NCBI GenBank assembly: GCA_905193225.1
Contig: CAJJNV010000002.1
Location: 51,816 to 115,815 of the forward strand
Direction: 5' to 3'
DNA length: 64,000 nt
From: an uncultured Oscillospiraceae bacterium
Lineage (GTDB): Bacteria > Bacillota > Clostridia > Oscillospirales > Acutalibacteraceae
The first letter of the stretch is position 1; every line of letters starts with the position of its first letter. Positions 8,170 through 17,409 of the stretch are shown in pieces. The position numbers and the translations under genes are program-made. The notes under the pieces are model-generated. The model searched no databases and had not been told where the DNA came from. It saw only the letters and a program-made list of their open reading frames with translations.

Positions 8170-10701
8170 ATGAATTGCGAAATAATAACCGTCGGTTCGG
8201 AAATAACCACGGGCGACATAACCAACACAAACGCGGCATTTTTGTCCGAGGAGCTGACCGATCTCGGCATAGAGGTCAACTATCAGACCGCAGTGGACGA
8301 TAATGCCGGCCGCATAATCGAAGCGCTGAGAGCGGCGGTTTCGAGGAGCCACATCATCATTTTTACCGGCGGACTCGGCCCCACTCCCGACGACATAACC
8401 AAGGAAACGGTTTTTAAAGCCGTGGGACTTGAGCTTTCGCGAAACGAGCAATCGTTTGAAAGAATAAAGAAATATTTTGAGGCCAAGGGCGAGCAGATGC
8501 CGGCAGCAAACGAAAAGCAGGCAATGTTTCCGAAAAGTGCAAAGATCTTTGAAAACAGCTGCGGAACGGCCGACGGATGCGCCGTTCGATCGGGCACCCA
8601 GTGTCTTGTGCTTCTTCCCGGCCCGCCGAGAGAGCTTAGGCCGATGTTTTCTCAGGTCAAGGAATATCTTGCGGATTTTCTCGACCTTAAATCGGTTGTG
8701 AGAAATCTTAAGGCTTTCGGTCCCGGGGAATCGGGCGTTGCCGAGGCTATCGCCGATATAATCGAAAGAAAACGTCCTACCGTCGCCACATATATCGAGG
8801 CCGGCGGGGATGTCAGAATAAAAATAACCGCCTCGGGCAAAGATGAAAGTGAGCTAAGAGCTCTTTGCGACAAAACGGCGGGAGAAATCGAGGACAGACT
8901 CAAAAGTGCCGTATACAGCGACAGGGGACTTGATCTTCAAAGCGTTGTTGTGGAAAATCTAAGGGTCAGAAACCTTAAAATAGCTACAGCCGAAAGCTGC
9001 ACGGCGGGACTGCTCTCAAAAATGCTGACCGACGTATCAGGGTCGTCGCAGGTTTTTGAATACGGAATTTCGGCCTACGCAAACCGCATTAAAAACGAAA
9101 AGTTAGGGGTCAGCGACGAGCTGCTCCGCAGGGTAGGAGCGGTTAGCGCAGAGGTGGCCGAGGCAATGGCAAAAGGTGCAAGAACCGAGGGCAGAGCCGA
9201 CATCGGTATAGGTATAACCGGCCTCGCGGGACCAGACGGCGGAACCGATAAAAAGCCAGTGGGACTGGTTTTTGTGTCGCTTTTCGACGGAAAAAATTTC
9301 TATACAAAACAGCTCAACATCCCTTCCTCCAAGGGCAGAGAGGAAATAAGGCTGAGAAGCGCAATGGAAGCGCTCAATATGGTAAGGCTTTATATATTTA
9401 AGGACGCCGATTTTCTTTCGACGAAAAAGGCGTTTAACGACCCCTCCCGCGATGTCTTTTCGGGAGCGGTAAAGCCCTTTATTTCCCCGCAAAATCAGGT
9501 CGGAATGTCGGCGGGAGCACCTGCTTTCGGCGGGGTAAATCCTTCCGACTGTGCATTTTCAAAGGAAAATGTCTTTAAGGATATGCCGAAAAACGGCGGC
9601 AACAGCGGAAAGGAGCAAAACAGCCAAATGGCCCCAAGAAGCACATCCAAATCGAGCACAACAAAATCCGCTCAGGGAAAAAGCGCCCAGGGTAAATCGA
9701 CAGGCGGCAAAAAAAGAAAGAAAAAACCTGCAGCCGACATGGTGAGAAAGGTTATCCTTGTGCTGTGCGTTATTATTTTTGCAGCGTCGGCCACATACAT
9801 CGGCGATTATGTTTATCAGAGCATTAAAAACCGTAACGAGGTCGACCGCATAAACAGCCTTTTCGACCAAAACGGATTGCTTGACGAAAACGGCATTAAC
9901 ACCTCTTTTTACGAGCTTTTAAATAAAAATCCCGAAACGGTGGGATGGCTCAATGTGCCCAACACCCAGACACACAACCCTGTTGTTAAAACCACCGATA
10001 ACGACAAATATCTCACCACCAATTTTGAGGGTGAAAGCAGCAGATACGGCGCAATCTTTGCCGATATGAACAACACCTTTGCCGTTGGACCGGAGCTCAG
10101 CCAAAACACCATTCTTTACGGACACCATATGCGTGACGGACAGATGATGGGCGAACTTAAAAAGTATCGTGAGCTTGATTTTTATAAAGAAAATCCCGTT
10201 ATCGATTTTACCACCATATATTCTCCGAAAGTTACTCACTGGAAGGTTTTCTCGGTCTTTATTACAAACACCGATCCTTCGGACGACAACGGAAATGTCT
10301 TTAACTATATGAAGAACACCTTTAGTTCCGACAGCGAGCTTAACGAGTTTTTGCAGAACTGTTATCAGCGGTCGATTATAACCACGCCGGTGCAGGACGT
10401 AACCAAAAACGACAAGATCCTCACCCTTTCGACCTGCATTTATGACTTTAACAATGCCCGGCTTGTTATTGCGGCGAGAATGGTGAGAAACGGGGAATCG
10501 GAAAGCGTGGATACCTCTTCCGCCATATACAATCCCGATCCGGTTTATCCTCAGGCCTATCGCAATCGCTATGGCGCAGGCCGCACGACGGTCGACCTGG
10601 CAGTAAAGCCGGCCGCACTTTACAAGGCTTATGAAAAGGCCGCGGCTACTCTTGATACCGAGCATATGACCGCATATATAAAGAAGGGACTTGTATTTTA
10701 A
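8170..10701 (+). CDS. CinA (competence/damage-inducible, NMN deamidase-like) fused to a class B sortase
   Basis: One uninterrupted 843-codon frame. Residues 1 to about 412 are a complete CinA: the molybdopterin-binding-like part has TGGLGPTPDDITKETV and the C-terminal amidase part has ATAESCTAGLLSKML and GITGLAGPDGG. Residues about 415-520 are a Ser/Gly/Lys-rich linker. A membrane helix follows at about 525-547 (VRKVILVLCVIIFAASATY). Residues about 585-790 are a class B sortase: GWLNVPNTQTHNPVVKT, the histidine in ILYGHHMRDG, the catalytic cysteine in ILTLSTCIYDF, and the arginine in NARLVIAARM. Thus a cytoplasmic cofactor enzyme is joined to an extracellular transpeptidase by one membrane pass. 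No internal stop or clear second start with a strong ribosome site was found. No sorting-signal substrate is visible nearby. An ancient gene fusion or loss of a stop are both possible. Confidence 0.85.
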   Translation: MNCEIITVGSEITTGDITNTNAAFLSEELTDLGIEVNYQTAVDDNAGRIIEALRAAVSRSHIIIFTGGLGPTPDDITKETVFKAVGLELSRNEQSFERIKKYFEAKGEQMPAANEKQAMFPKSAKIFENSCGTADGCAVRSGTQCLVLLPGPPRELRPMFSQVKEYLADFLDLKSVVRNLKAFGPGESGVAEAIADIIERKRPTVATYIEAGGDVRIKITASGKDESELRALCDKTAGEIEDRLKSAVYSDRGLDLQSVVVENLRVRNLKIATAESCTAGLLSKMLTDVSGSSQVFEYGISAYANRIKNEKLGVSDELLRRVGAVSAEVAEAMAKGARTEGRADIGIGITGLAGPDGGTDKKPVGLVFVSLFDGKNFYTKQLNIPSSKGREEIRLRSAMEALNMVRLYIFKDADFLSTKKAFNDPSRDVFSGAVKPFISPQNQVGMSAGAPAFGGVNPSDCAFSKENVFKDMPKNGGNSGKEQNSQMAPRSTSKSSTTKSAQGKSAQGKSTGGKKRKKKPAADMVRKVILVLCVIIFAASATYIGDYVYQSIKNRNEVDRINSLFDQNGLLDENGINTSFYELLNKNPETVGWLNVPNTQTHNPVVKTTDNDKYLTTNFEGESSRYGAIFADMNNTFAVGPELSQNTILYGHHMRDGQMMGELKKYRELDFYKENPVIDFTTIYSPKVTHWKVFSVFITNTDPSDDNGNVFNYMKNTFSSDSELNEFLQNCYQRSIITTPVQDVTKNDKILTLSTCIYDFNNARLVIAARMVRNGESESVDTSSAIYNPDPVYPQAYRNRYGAGRTTVDLAVKPAALYKAYEKAAATLDTEHMTAYIKKGLVF

Positions 10702-10792
10702 ATAAAAGGGTCTTGTGTTAATCGAAAACGCCTTTTAATCTTTTATGAGGCTTGCCGTAGATCATGTTTATACCTTTCAGGAAGTGTTTTTT

Positions 10793-11275
10793 ATGTCAAT
10801 TGAAAAGGTGAAAAAACAGCTGGAAAGTTTCGGCCTTTTCGACCGTATCAGGGAATTTACCGTTTCAAGCGCAACGGTCGAGCTTGCGGCTGCAGCTCTT
10901 GATGTCCCGCCCGAGGTTATCGCCAAAACCATTGCCGTTTCGGATAAGAGCGGGGAAGGCTGTATTCTTATAGTTGCGGCGGGAGACAACAAGCTTTGCA
11001 GCAAAAAATTTAAACAGCAGTTTGGATTTAAACCTAAAATGCTGAAATTCGATGAAGTCGAGCAAAAGACCGGCCACCCCGTGGGCGGGGTGAGCCCATT
11101 CGGAGCGAAAGAGGAAGCGGAGGTTTATCTTGACGTTTCTTTAAACAGATTTGAAAAGGTTTATCCTGCGGCCGGTACGGCCAACACGGCGGTCGAGATC
11201 ACCCTCGACGAGCTTAAAAGGGTCATCGGTCGGGATGAATTCATAGACGTGTGCAAGGAGGCAGAGAAAAAATGA
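10793..11275 (+). CDS. YbaK/EbsC family aminoacyl-tRNA deacylase
   Basis: A 160-residue protein from ATG 10793 (MSIEKVKKQLESFG). It matches the YbaK/prolyl-tRNA synthetase-associated editing domain: KTIAVSDKSGEGCILIVAAGD, KLCSKKFKQQFG and GHPVGGVSPFGA. Family members hydrolyse mischarged tRNAs such as Cys- or Ala-tRNA(Pro). The stop overlaps the start of the following SDR gene (ATGA). The exact tRNA substrate is unknown. Confidence 0.9.
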   Translation: MSIEKVKKQLESFGLFDRIREFTVSSATVELAAAALDVPPEVIAKTIAVSDKSGEGCILIVAAGDNKLCSKKFKQQFGFKPKMLKFDEVEQKTGHPVGGVSPFGAKEEAEVYLDVSLNRFEKVYPAAGTANTAVEITLDELKRVIGRDEFIDVCKEAEKK

Positions 11276-12033
11276 ACATAGGCGTTATAACCGGCGCGTC
11301 CTCGGGAATGGGACGGTGCTTTGCCAAGGAGCTGGACAAAAAAGGACTGGACGAGCTGTGGCTTATCGCAAGGCGGGAGGGAAGACTTTTAGAGCTTAAA
11401 GATGAGCTTAAAACCCCTGTAAGAATTATGCCTCTCGACCTTTTGAAAAAGGAAAGCTTTGACGAATATTCAAAGCAGCTTTTCCTTGATAAGCCGGAAG
11501 TTTCTTATCTTGTTAACTGTGCGGGATTCGGCAAAATGGGAAGCGTGGCCGAGGTGGGGATCGATGCCACCTGCGATATGATCGACCTTAACGCCAAAGC
11601 CCTTGCGGTGATTACCCAGCTGACCGTACCCTTTATGGACAAGGGCAGCCATATAATTGAACTTTGCTCTTCTTCGGCCTTTTATCCGCTCCCCTTTTTT
11701 GATTGTTATGCCTCAACAAAGGCCTTTGTTCAGCATTACAGCTATGCCTTGGCACTTGAGCTTAAACCCAAGAAAATCTCGGTTACCCAGGTAAGTCCCG
11801 GATGGGTGGCGACGGAATTTTTCGACCATACCGATGAGGAAAGCGCCAAGCACGCCCCTAAAAAATACAAGCCCCTTTATACCGCCAAGGATGTGGTCAA
11901 AAGGGCGGTGGCCGACGCCGACAAGGGGAAGAAATTTTCGGTTTTCGGCAGCTTTGTCAAGTTCCATCGTTTTGCCGCAAGATTTTTTCCCAGGTGGTTT
12001 ATGAATGCCCAGTGGAGAGGACGGCTTAAATAA
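11272..12033 (+). CDS. Short-chain dehydrogenase/reductase
   Basis: A 253-residue oxidoreductase starting at ATG 11272, overlapping the preceding stop and preceded by caaggaggcag. It has the NAD(P)-binding GVITGASSGMGRCFA, the NCAGFGKMG segment and the catalytic YASTKAF with an upstream serine (CSSSAFYP). Rossmann fold, cytoplasmic. Substrate unknown. Confidence 0.88.
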   Translation: MNIGVITGASSGMGRCFAKELDKKGLDELWLIARREGRLLELKDELKTPVRIMPLDLLKKESFDEYSKQLFLDKPEVSYLVNCAGFGKMGSVAEVGIDATCDMIDLNAKALAVITQLTVPFMDKGSHIIELCSSSAFYPLPFFDCYASTKAFVQHYSYALALELKPKKISVTQVSPGWVATEFFDHTDEESAKHAPKKYKPLYTAKDVVKRAVADADKGKKFSVFGSFVKFHRFAARFFPRWFMNAQWRGRLK

Positions 12034-12167
12034 TCGAAGGATTCGCGAAAAGCGCGGCGGCTGTGCAATCGCTTGGCAAACTTTTAATCAATGCATTTTT
12101 TAATGTATATGGCCTTGTCAAACCCTGTGAGAAATTGCTTAATTACATTAAACTTTTGGTTTTGCCC

Positions 12168-12196
12168 TTGACCTTGAGGGAAAACTGCTATATAAT
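12168..12196 (+). promoter_or_regulatory. Sigma-A type promoter for the sugar-kinase operon
   Basis: TTGACC (12168-12173), a 17-base spacer, and a perfect TATAAT (12191-12196), about 36 bases before the kinase ATG at 12233. The ribosome site is ttggagg. Confidence 0.8.
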
Positions 12197-12232
12197 CAGG
12201 TGGATAGATCTTCTTAATTTGGAGGAATTATA

Positions 12233-13186
12233 ATGAAAAAAGTACTTTGTATCGGCTCGGTCACGACCGATGTTATCATCAAACCTGTTGACGCTCTGCC
12301 CACTCCCGGTGAGCTTCAGTTTATCGACAGCTCGTCTATGTTTGTCGGCGGATGTGCTTCCAATGCCTCCATCGACCTTGCAAAGCTGGGCGTGCCGGTA
12401 TCCCTTTGCGTAAAGCTGGGTAAGGACCTTTTCGGCCACTTTGTTTACGACACCTGCAAAGAGGCGGGCGTTGACGTGAGAGGCTGTGTTATGGACGAAG
12501 GCGTTCAGACCACCACTTCTATCGTTTGCGTCAACTCCGACGGCGAGAGAAGTTTCCTTTATAACGGCGGTTCCACCTCTGCCATGACCGACAAGGACAT
12601 TTCCGACGAGCTTATTGCCGACGCCGACATTGTATTCCTGGCCGGAGCACTGCTGACCCACGGCCTCGACGGCGAGCCTGCCGCAAAGATGTTTGCAAAG
12701 GCTCAGGGTATGGGCAAATTCACCGTTATGGATACCGCCTGGGATCCTACCGGCCGTTGGATGAAGGGCGTTGAGGCGGCTCTGCCCCATCTTGATCTCT
12801 TTATGCCAAGCATCGAAGAAGCTCAGAAAATCGCCGGAAAAGAAGACTTCGACGACATTGCCGACGTGTTCTTTGCAAAGGGCGTTAAAAATGTTATCAT
12901 AAAGGCCGGCAAAAAGGGCGCATACATCCGCGAGGGCGGTAAGGAGGGCTATTTTGCTCCCACCTACCTTTCCATAAAGCCCACCGATACCACCGGCGCG
13001 GGAGATTCCTTCTGCGCGGGCTTCCTTGCGGGACTTGCTCAGGATTTCGATTTTGAAAAATCCGCAAAGCTGGGCAACGCGGTCGGAACCCACTGCGTTA
13101 TGGAGCTTGGCGCTTCCACAGGCATTAAGCCTCTTGCCGAAATTTATAAATTTATGGAGGAGCATACCGACGAGGTTGCCCTTTAA
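12233..13186 (+). CDS. PfkB family carbohydrate kinase
   Basis: A 317-residue ribokinase-like sugar kinase. The N-terminal region has the SMFVGGCASNASIDLAKLG signature (PfkB signature 1) and the C-terminal part the anion-hole/catalytic-base signature DTTGAGDSFCAGFLAGLA. It is followed 17 bases later by a lyxose-isomerase-like gene, so the pair probably isomerises and phosphorylates a sugar or uronate-derived ketose. The substrate is inferred only from that neighbour. Confidence 0.9.
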   Translation: MKKVLCIGSVTTDVIIKPVDALPTPGELQFIDSSSMFVGGCASNASIDLAKLGVPVSLCVKLGKDLFGHFVYDTCKEAGVDVRGCVMDEGVQTTTSIVCVNSDGERSFLYNGGSTSAMTDKDISDELIADADIVFLAGALLTHGLDGEPAAKMFAKAQGMGKFTVMDTAWDPTGRWMKGVEAALPHLDLFMPSIEEAQKIAGKEDFDDIADVFFAKGVKNVIIKAGKKGAYIREGGKEGYFAPTYLSIKPTDTTGAGDSFCAGFLAGLAQDFDFEKSAKLGNAVGTHCVMELGASTGIKPLAEIYKFMEEHTDEVAL

Positions 13187-13203
13187 TCAAAGGAGATTTT
13201 AAA

Positions 13204-13953
13204 ATGAAACGATCCGAAATCAACAAAATCATAAAAGATGCCATCGCCTTCCTCGACGAGCATAAGTTCCTGCTTCCTCCCTTCGCATACTTCACCCCCG
13301 AGGAATGGAAGGAAAAAAATCACGAATATGATGAAATCCGAAACAATGTTCTCGGTTGGGACATCACGGATTTCGGCTCGGGCGATTTCCGCAGCTGCGG
13401 TCTTTTCCTTTTCACTCTCCGCAACGGCAACGCGCACAATCCCGACGACAAAAAAGTTTATGCCGAAAAAATCATGATCGTTGAAGAAAATCAGGTCACT
13501 CCTTACCATTATCATTGGTATAAGCAGGAGGACATCATCAACCGCGGCGGCGGAAACCTTATGATCAAGGTGTACGGAGCCGACGAAAACGATGAGCTTT
13601 CGGACGAGGACGTTGAAATTCAGGTCGACGGCAGACATTATACCGTTCCTGCCGGCACCGTTGTCCGTCTTACCCCCGGCATGAGTCTCACCAACACCAA
13701 AAAGCTTTATCACTCCTTCTGGGGCGAGGAAGGCCACGGAAAGGTGCTTGTGGGTGAGGTCAGCCAGTGCAACGACGACTCCAAGGACAATCGCTTCTAT
13801 GAGCCTGTCGATACCGAGCCCTACAAAGGTGCAATCAAGGATGCAGACACTTCATCTGCCCGTTTTTATGCCAAGGTCGGCCGCTTCCCCGAGGTTGAAG
13901 AGGATGAGGCTCCTCTCTATCTTCTCGGAAACGAATATCCCAAGGCAAAATAA
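13204..13953 (+). CDS. D-lyxose ketol-isomerase-like cupin enzyme
   Basis: A 249-residue cupin that resembles D-lyxose isomerases. Candidate metal ligands are the histidines and glutamate of PYHYHWYKQEDI and the histidine in KLYHSFWGEEG. The family interconverts D-lyxose with D-xylulose and often D-mannose with D-fructose. Transcribed with the upstream PfkB kinase and closed by a strong terminator, so the two form a short operon. Confidence 0.85.
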   Translation: MKRSEINKIIKDAIAFLDEHKFLLPPFAYFTPEEWKEKNHEYDEIRNNVLGWDITDFGSGDFRSCGLFLFTLRNGNAHNPDDKKVYAEKIMIVEENQVTPYHYHWYKQEDIINRGGGNLMIKVYGADENDELSDEDVEIQVDGRHYTVPAGTVVRLTPGMSLTNTKKLYHSFWGEEGHGKVLVGEVSQCNDDSKDNRFYEPVDTEPYKGAIKDADTSSARFYAKVGRFPEVEEDEAPLYLLGNEYPKAK

Positions 13954-13993
13954 TCGGCTTGACGGCCTGATTATTCTTAAATTATTCTTAAAA

Positions 13994-14029
13994 AACCCGC
14001 TGCGTCAAAAAAGCCGCAGCGGGTTTTTA
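13994..14029 (+). terminator. Intrinsic terminator after the lyxose-isomerase gene
   Basis: Inverted repeat aacccgctgcg / ccgcagcgggtt followed by a T run. Confidence 0.9.
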
Positions 14030-14197
14030 TGTCTGTTAACGGTCGGTTTTCTTTTGGCCGTTTTTTTCTGTTTATAAGCCATATCCGTCGGCGGCATCCT
14101 GTATAAAAGGCCTTTAAAAGCCTTAATAAAAACGCCCCCGGTTATGATTTGCCGTATAAAGGGCAATGAGCCTTAAACGGCCTGTGAAAACAGGCGG

Positions 14198-15103
14198 TCA
14201 GGTTTCGGCCGACACAGGAATTTTGCCGTTCTTGCCTTCGTTTTGCATCGTGCAGGCGCTGACCGAATATTCCGTTACGCCGGAAATGGTCTCGCCGTCG
14301 ATTTGAAGGGCGGTGGGTCGGTCGAATTTTACGGTTATCTCGTGGCCGAAAAATTCCTTGACCATATCCTTGTGCTTGGTTATATGCTCTCCCTTGAAAA
14401 TAGACGGAAAGGCGCGAAGGGTATGAAGCCTGCTTTTTCCGTGCATAACCATAAGGGAAACGGTGTGAAGGGGGTTTAAGCGGTTCTGATTGGGCGCCGC
14501 CATCATTCCGCCGCCGAAAAATCGGCCGTTCATTGTTGGGGCGAGCCACACCCGCTTATATGATGCCGTTTTTCCGTCCACCGTTACGGTGGCGTCGACA
14601 GGCTCATATCCTCCGAAAAGGCCTTTTATTGCAATAGGAGTATAGTTTATGCGCTTGCCGTTTAGGTTGCGTTTTTTATCTCCTTCTTCACAGCAATATC
14701 CGTCGATACCGTATCCGATACCGTTTATAAAGGCTGAGGTTTTTCCGTTTACCGTGACCTTTGGGAGAAACTTCAGGTATTTGTTTATCTTAAAGGGACG
14801 GTCGCCCTTTTTCTTGCCAACGTCGTTTAAAAAGTCGTTTCCGCTTCCGGTGGCATAGTAAAACACAGAGGAGGGAAGCTCGATACCGTCGGTGTCGTTG
14901 ATAAAGTGGTTGAGGGTACCGTCTCCTCCGCACAGTATGAGCGGAGTGTCTCCCGCCTTTTCAAAGAATTCTTTATAATCTTTTATCTTTGTCAGATCGC
15001 AGAATTCAAGCTTATCCCCCTTCATAAGAGGCATAAGCTCCTCGGCAGCCATTGCGCCTTTGCCGTTGCCTGCAAGGGGATTAAATAAACATAAGTATCT
15101 CAT
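14198..15103 (-). CDS. Diacylglycerol/lipid kinase family protein
   Basis: A 301-residue protein from ATG 15103 with the catalytic-domain signature LILCGGDGTLNHFIND and the downstream YYATGSGNDFLNDVG segment of DAGK_cat/YegS-like kinases. These phosphorylate diacylglycerol, sphingosine-like or other lipids at the inner membrane face. The stretch FGGGMMAAPNQNRL belongs to the C-terminal YegS-like half. Convergent with the plus-strand sugar operon. Lipid substrate unknown. Confidence 0.88.
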   Translation of the reverse strand: MRYLCLFNPLAGNGKGAMAAEELMPLMKGDKLEFCDLTKIKDYKEFFEKAGDTPLILCGGDGTLNHFINDTDGIELPSSVFYYATGSGNDFLNDVGKKKGDRPFKINKYLKFLPKVTVNGKTSAFINGIGYGIDGYCCEEGDKKRNLNGKRINYTPIAIKGLFGGYEPVDATVTVDGKTASYKRVWLAPTMNGRFFGGGMMAAPNQNRLNPLHTVSLMVMHGKSRLHTLRAFPSIFKGEHITKHKDMVKEFFGHEITVKFDRPTALQIDGETISGVTEYSVSACTMQNEGKNGKIPVSAET

Positions 15104-15268
15104 ATAAATAAATTAACCTTCGTTTCGGGTAAAAGATCCGGCTTATCCTGCGCCGATCCAAAGAAATTTCGGCAAAATTCCAAAGCGCGGAATTTTGCCG
15201 AAGGGTAGATAAAACATCAGGCTGTACCGAAAGCGCCGCTTTTTGGGACTTTAGGTGTGCCGAAAAAT

Positions 15269-15844
15269 TCAGTCGATTATCTCTCCCGTGAAGTTGGGAG
15301 ATATTCCGGCGGCATTGCATTCGTCGGTGTCAATGTGCATTGCAAGGGAAAACTTGTCGCTTACTCTTACAACAACATCGCCGAAAACGGTCTCTCTGCC
15401 GGTGCCTTCAACCTTTACCGAAACGATCTGCTTGTTTTCAAGACCGTATTTCTCGGCATCGGCAGGGGTCATATGAATGTGGCGTTTGGCACAGATTACA
15501 CCGTGGTCAAGCTCAACCTCGCCGGCGGGGCCGACAAGCTTACATCCGTTTGTTCCCTCGGTATCGCCCGATTCGCGGATAAGTGCGTTAACGCCGATTG
15601 AACGTGCGTCGGTAAGGGAAATCTCAACCTGAGTCTCGGGACGTACGGGTCCCAGAATGGAAACGCCCTTAAGCTCTCTCTTGGGGCCGACAACGGTAAC
15701 TCTCTCTTCGCAGGCAAACTGGCCGGGCTGAGAAAGATCCTTTTTGGGGGTCAGCTCATATCCCTTGCCGAAGAGGGTTTCGAGATCCTCTTTGGACACG
15801 TGAACGTGGCGGGCGGATGTTTCAATAAGAACGGGTTTTGACAT
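15269..15844 (-). CDS. Phosphate propanoyl/acetyltransferase, PduL family
   Basis: A 191-residue protein starting at ATG 15844 (MSKPVLIETSARHVHVSKED), chosen over an upstream in-frame start because ttggagttg precedes it. The two halves carry the zinc-binding histidines, RHVHVS near residue 12 and CAKRHIHMTP near residue 125. PduL enzymes exchange CoA and phosphate on short acyl groups, giving acyl phosphate for ATP formation. There is no microcompartment gene nearby, so this is probably a free housekeeping phosphotransacylase for fermentation. Confidence 0.9.
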   Translation of the reverse strand: MSKPVLIETSARHVHVSKEDLETLFGKGYELTPKKDLSQPGQFACEERVTVVGPKRELKGVSILGPVRPETQVEISLTDARSIGVNALIRESGDTEGTNGCKLVGPAGEVELDHGVICAKRHIHMTPADAEKYGLENKQIVSVKVEGTGRETVFGDVVVRVSDKFSLAMHIDTDECNAAGISPNFTGEIID

Positions 15845-15973
15845 AAAAATCAACTCCAATTTAAATTCTATCGATAATATTAACAGAAAAATCACTTTTT
15901 TTCAAGTCATAACCGTTGAGTATTTAAAAAAAGTGTGATAAAATAATAGAAAATGCTGAAAAGCGGTGAAAAA

Positions 15974-16525
15974 ATGACTTTAGATCAACTTAAATCTGAA
16001 TGTAACGGCTGCCAAAAATGTGAGCTTGCCAAAACACGCACAAACGTTGTTTTCGGCGTAGGAAGCGAGCATGCAAAGGTAATGTTTGTGGGAGAAGGTC
16101 CCGGCGAAAACGAGGATCTGAAGGGTGAGCCTTTTGTGGGAAGGGCGGGTCAGCTTTTAGACAAATTTCTTGCGGCAATCGACCTCGACCGAACAATGAT
16201 ATACATTGCCAATATGGTTAAATGCCGACCGCCCAAAAACCGCGACCCAAAGCCGGAGGAGCAGGAGGCCTGTATCGGATATTTAAGAGAACAGGTCAGG
16301 ATAATACGCCCGAAGATCATTGTATGTCTCGGAAGAATTTCCGCTCAGCGCCTTATTGATCCTTCCTTTAAGGTTACGGTGCAGCACGGTGAAATATATG
16401 AAAAAAACAGCGTTAAAATGATGGGAACCTTTCATCCCGCAGCACTGCTTAGAAATCCCAATAACAAGCCCGCCGCTTTCGAGGACTTTATAAAGATAAG
16501 AGATATTATTTCCGAGGAGCAATAA
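15974..16525 (+). CDS. Type 4 uracil-DNA glycosylase with Fe-S cluster
   Basis: A roughly 183-residue DNA repair enzyme starting at ATG 15974 (MTLDQLKSECNGCQKC); ATG 15953 in the same frame is an alternative. The cysteines of CNGCQKCELA, together with later ones (MVKCRPP, IVCLG region), fit the [4Fe-4S] site of family 4/5 enzymes. GEGPGENEDLKGEPFVGRAG is the uracil-binding motif and GTFHPAALLRNP the second one. It removes uracil from DNA in base excision repair. Confidence 0.92.
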   Translation: MTLDQLKSECNGCQKCELAKTRTNVVFGVGSEHAKVMFVGEGPGENEDLKGEPFVGRAGQLLDKFLAAIDLDRTMIYIANMVKCRPPKNRDPKPEEQEACIGYLREQVRIIRPKIIVCLGRISAQRLIDPSFKVTVQHGEIYEKNSVKMMGTFHPAALLRNPNNKPAAFEDFIKIRDIISEEQ

Positions 16526-16722
16526 TACTTTGCGGGTGCGGCGCAAGGGGATAAAGCCGATTATTGCAGAAAAATAAAAATCGGACGGTCGGAAAAAATC
16601 CGCCGCCCGAGAATGGATTTGTTATTATTGTTTGGCCGTTGCCGTTGACGATTCGTCCGATGAAATATCGGCTTTTGAAAAAGGATTGTTTGCTGCCGTG
16701 CTTTTGCCGATATCCTGTCGCT

Positions 16723-17211
16723 TTAGAAGAAAAGACTGGGCACATAGCAGACCACCGTCATAATGGCCGAGGCAATGAGCACTCCCAGCACAATGGCGAT
16801 CATGCTCTTTTTAAACTCTATGTGGAAAAGATCGGCGGCCAGTGCACCTGTCCAGGCACCGGTTCCGGGAAGGGGAATGCCCACAAATATCATAAGTCCC
16901 GCGAGCCATCCGTTTTGGATGTTTTTACCCTTGTTTTTGGTGCGGTTTTCAAACCATTCGATGATTTTTTTCAGGTGTTTTGATTTTTTGAGAAAATCGA
17001 GAATCTTGCGGACAAATTTAAGCACCAGCGGAATGGGAAGCAGGTTTCCCACAATGCAGATGGGTACTGCCACATACCATTTCATACCGAGCACGGCGGC
17101 CATAATTATTCCGCCGCGCAGCTCCACCACCGGAAGCATGGATATAATGAAAATTACCACTTCGTTTGAAAGACCGAGACCCTGGAAAAACGCGGTTAAT
17201 GTTTCTGCCAT
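16723..17211 (-). CDS. Small multidrug-export family membrane protein
   Basis: A 162-residue polytopic membrane protein from ATG 17211. It has about four hydrophobic segments and the family hallmarks PVVELRGGIIMAAVLG and GIPLPGTGAWTGALAA, as in Pfam Sm_multidrug_ex. Despite the family name the transported compound is not established. Convergent with the uracil-DNA glycosylase gene; the roughly 195-base gap between them holds nothing clear. Confidence 0.85.
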   Translation of the reverse strand: MAETLTAFFQGLGLSNEVVIFIISMLPVVELRGGIIMAAVLGMKWYVAVPICIVGNLLPIPLVLKFVRKILDFLKKSKHLKKIIEWFENRTKNKGKNIQNGWLAGLMIFVGIPLPGTGAWTGALAADLFHIEFKKSMIAIVLGVLIASAIMTVVCYVPSLFF

Positions 17212-17409
17212 GAAAATACCCCTTTATTTTGAATTTACACACTCTTAATTTTATAATGCTAATGTTAAATCAGATATCGCTTGTTTATTAAATCTGTTTT
17301 AAATTAAGCGGCGATGCTTTTGCCGTCGGGAAAGAGCGTCTTGCAACGCGCTGCCCGACAATCATAACATATATATGCCGTTATTGCAAGGAAAGAATGG
17401 AGAAGACAT

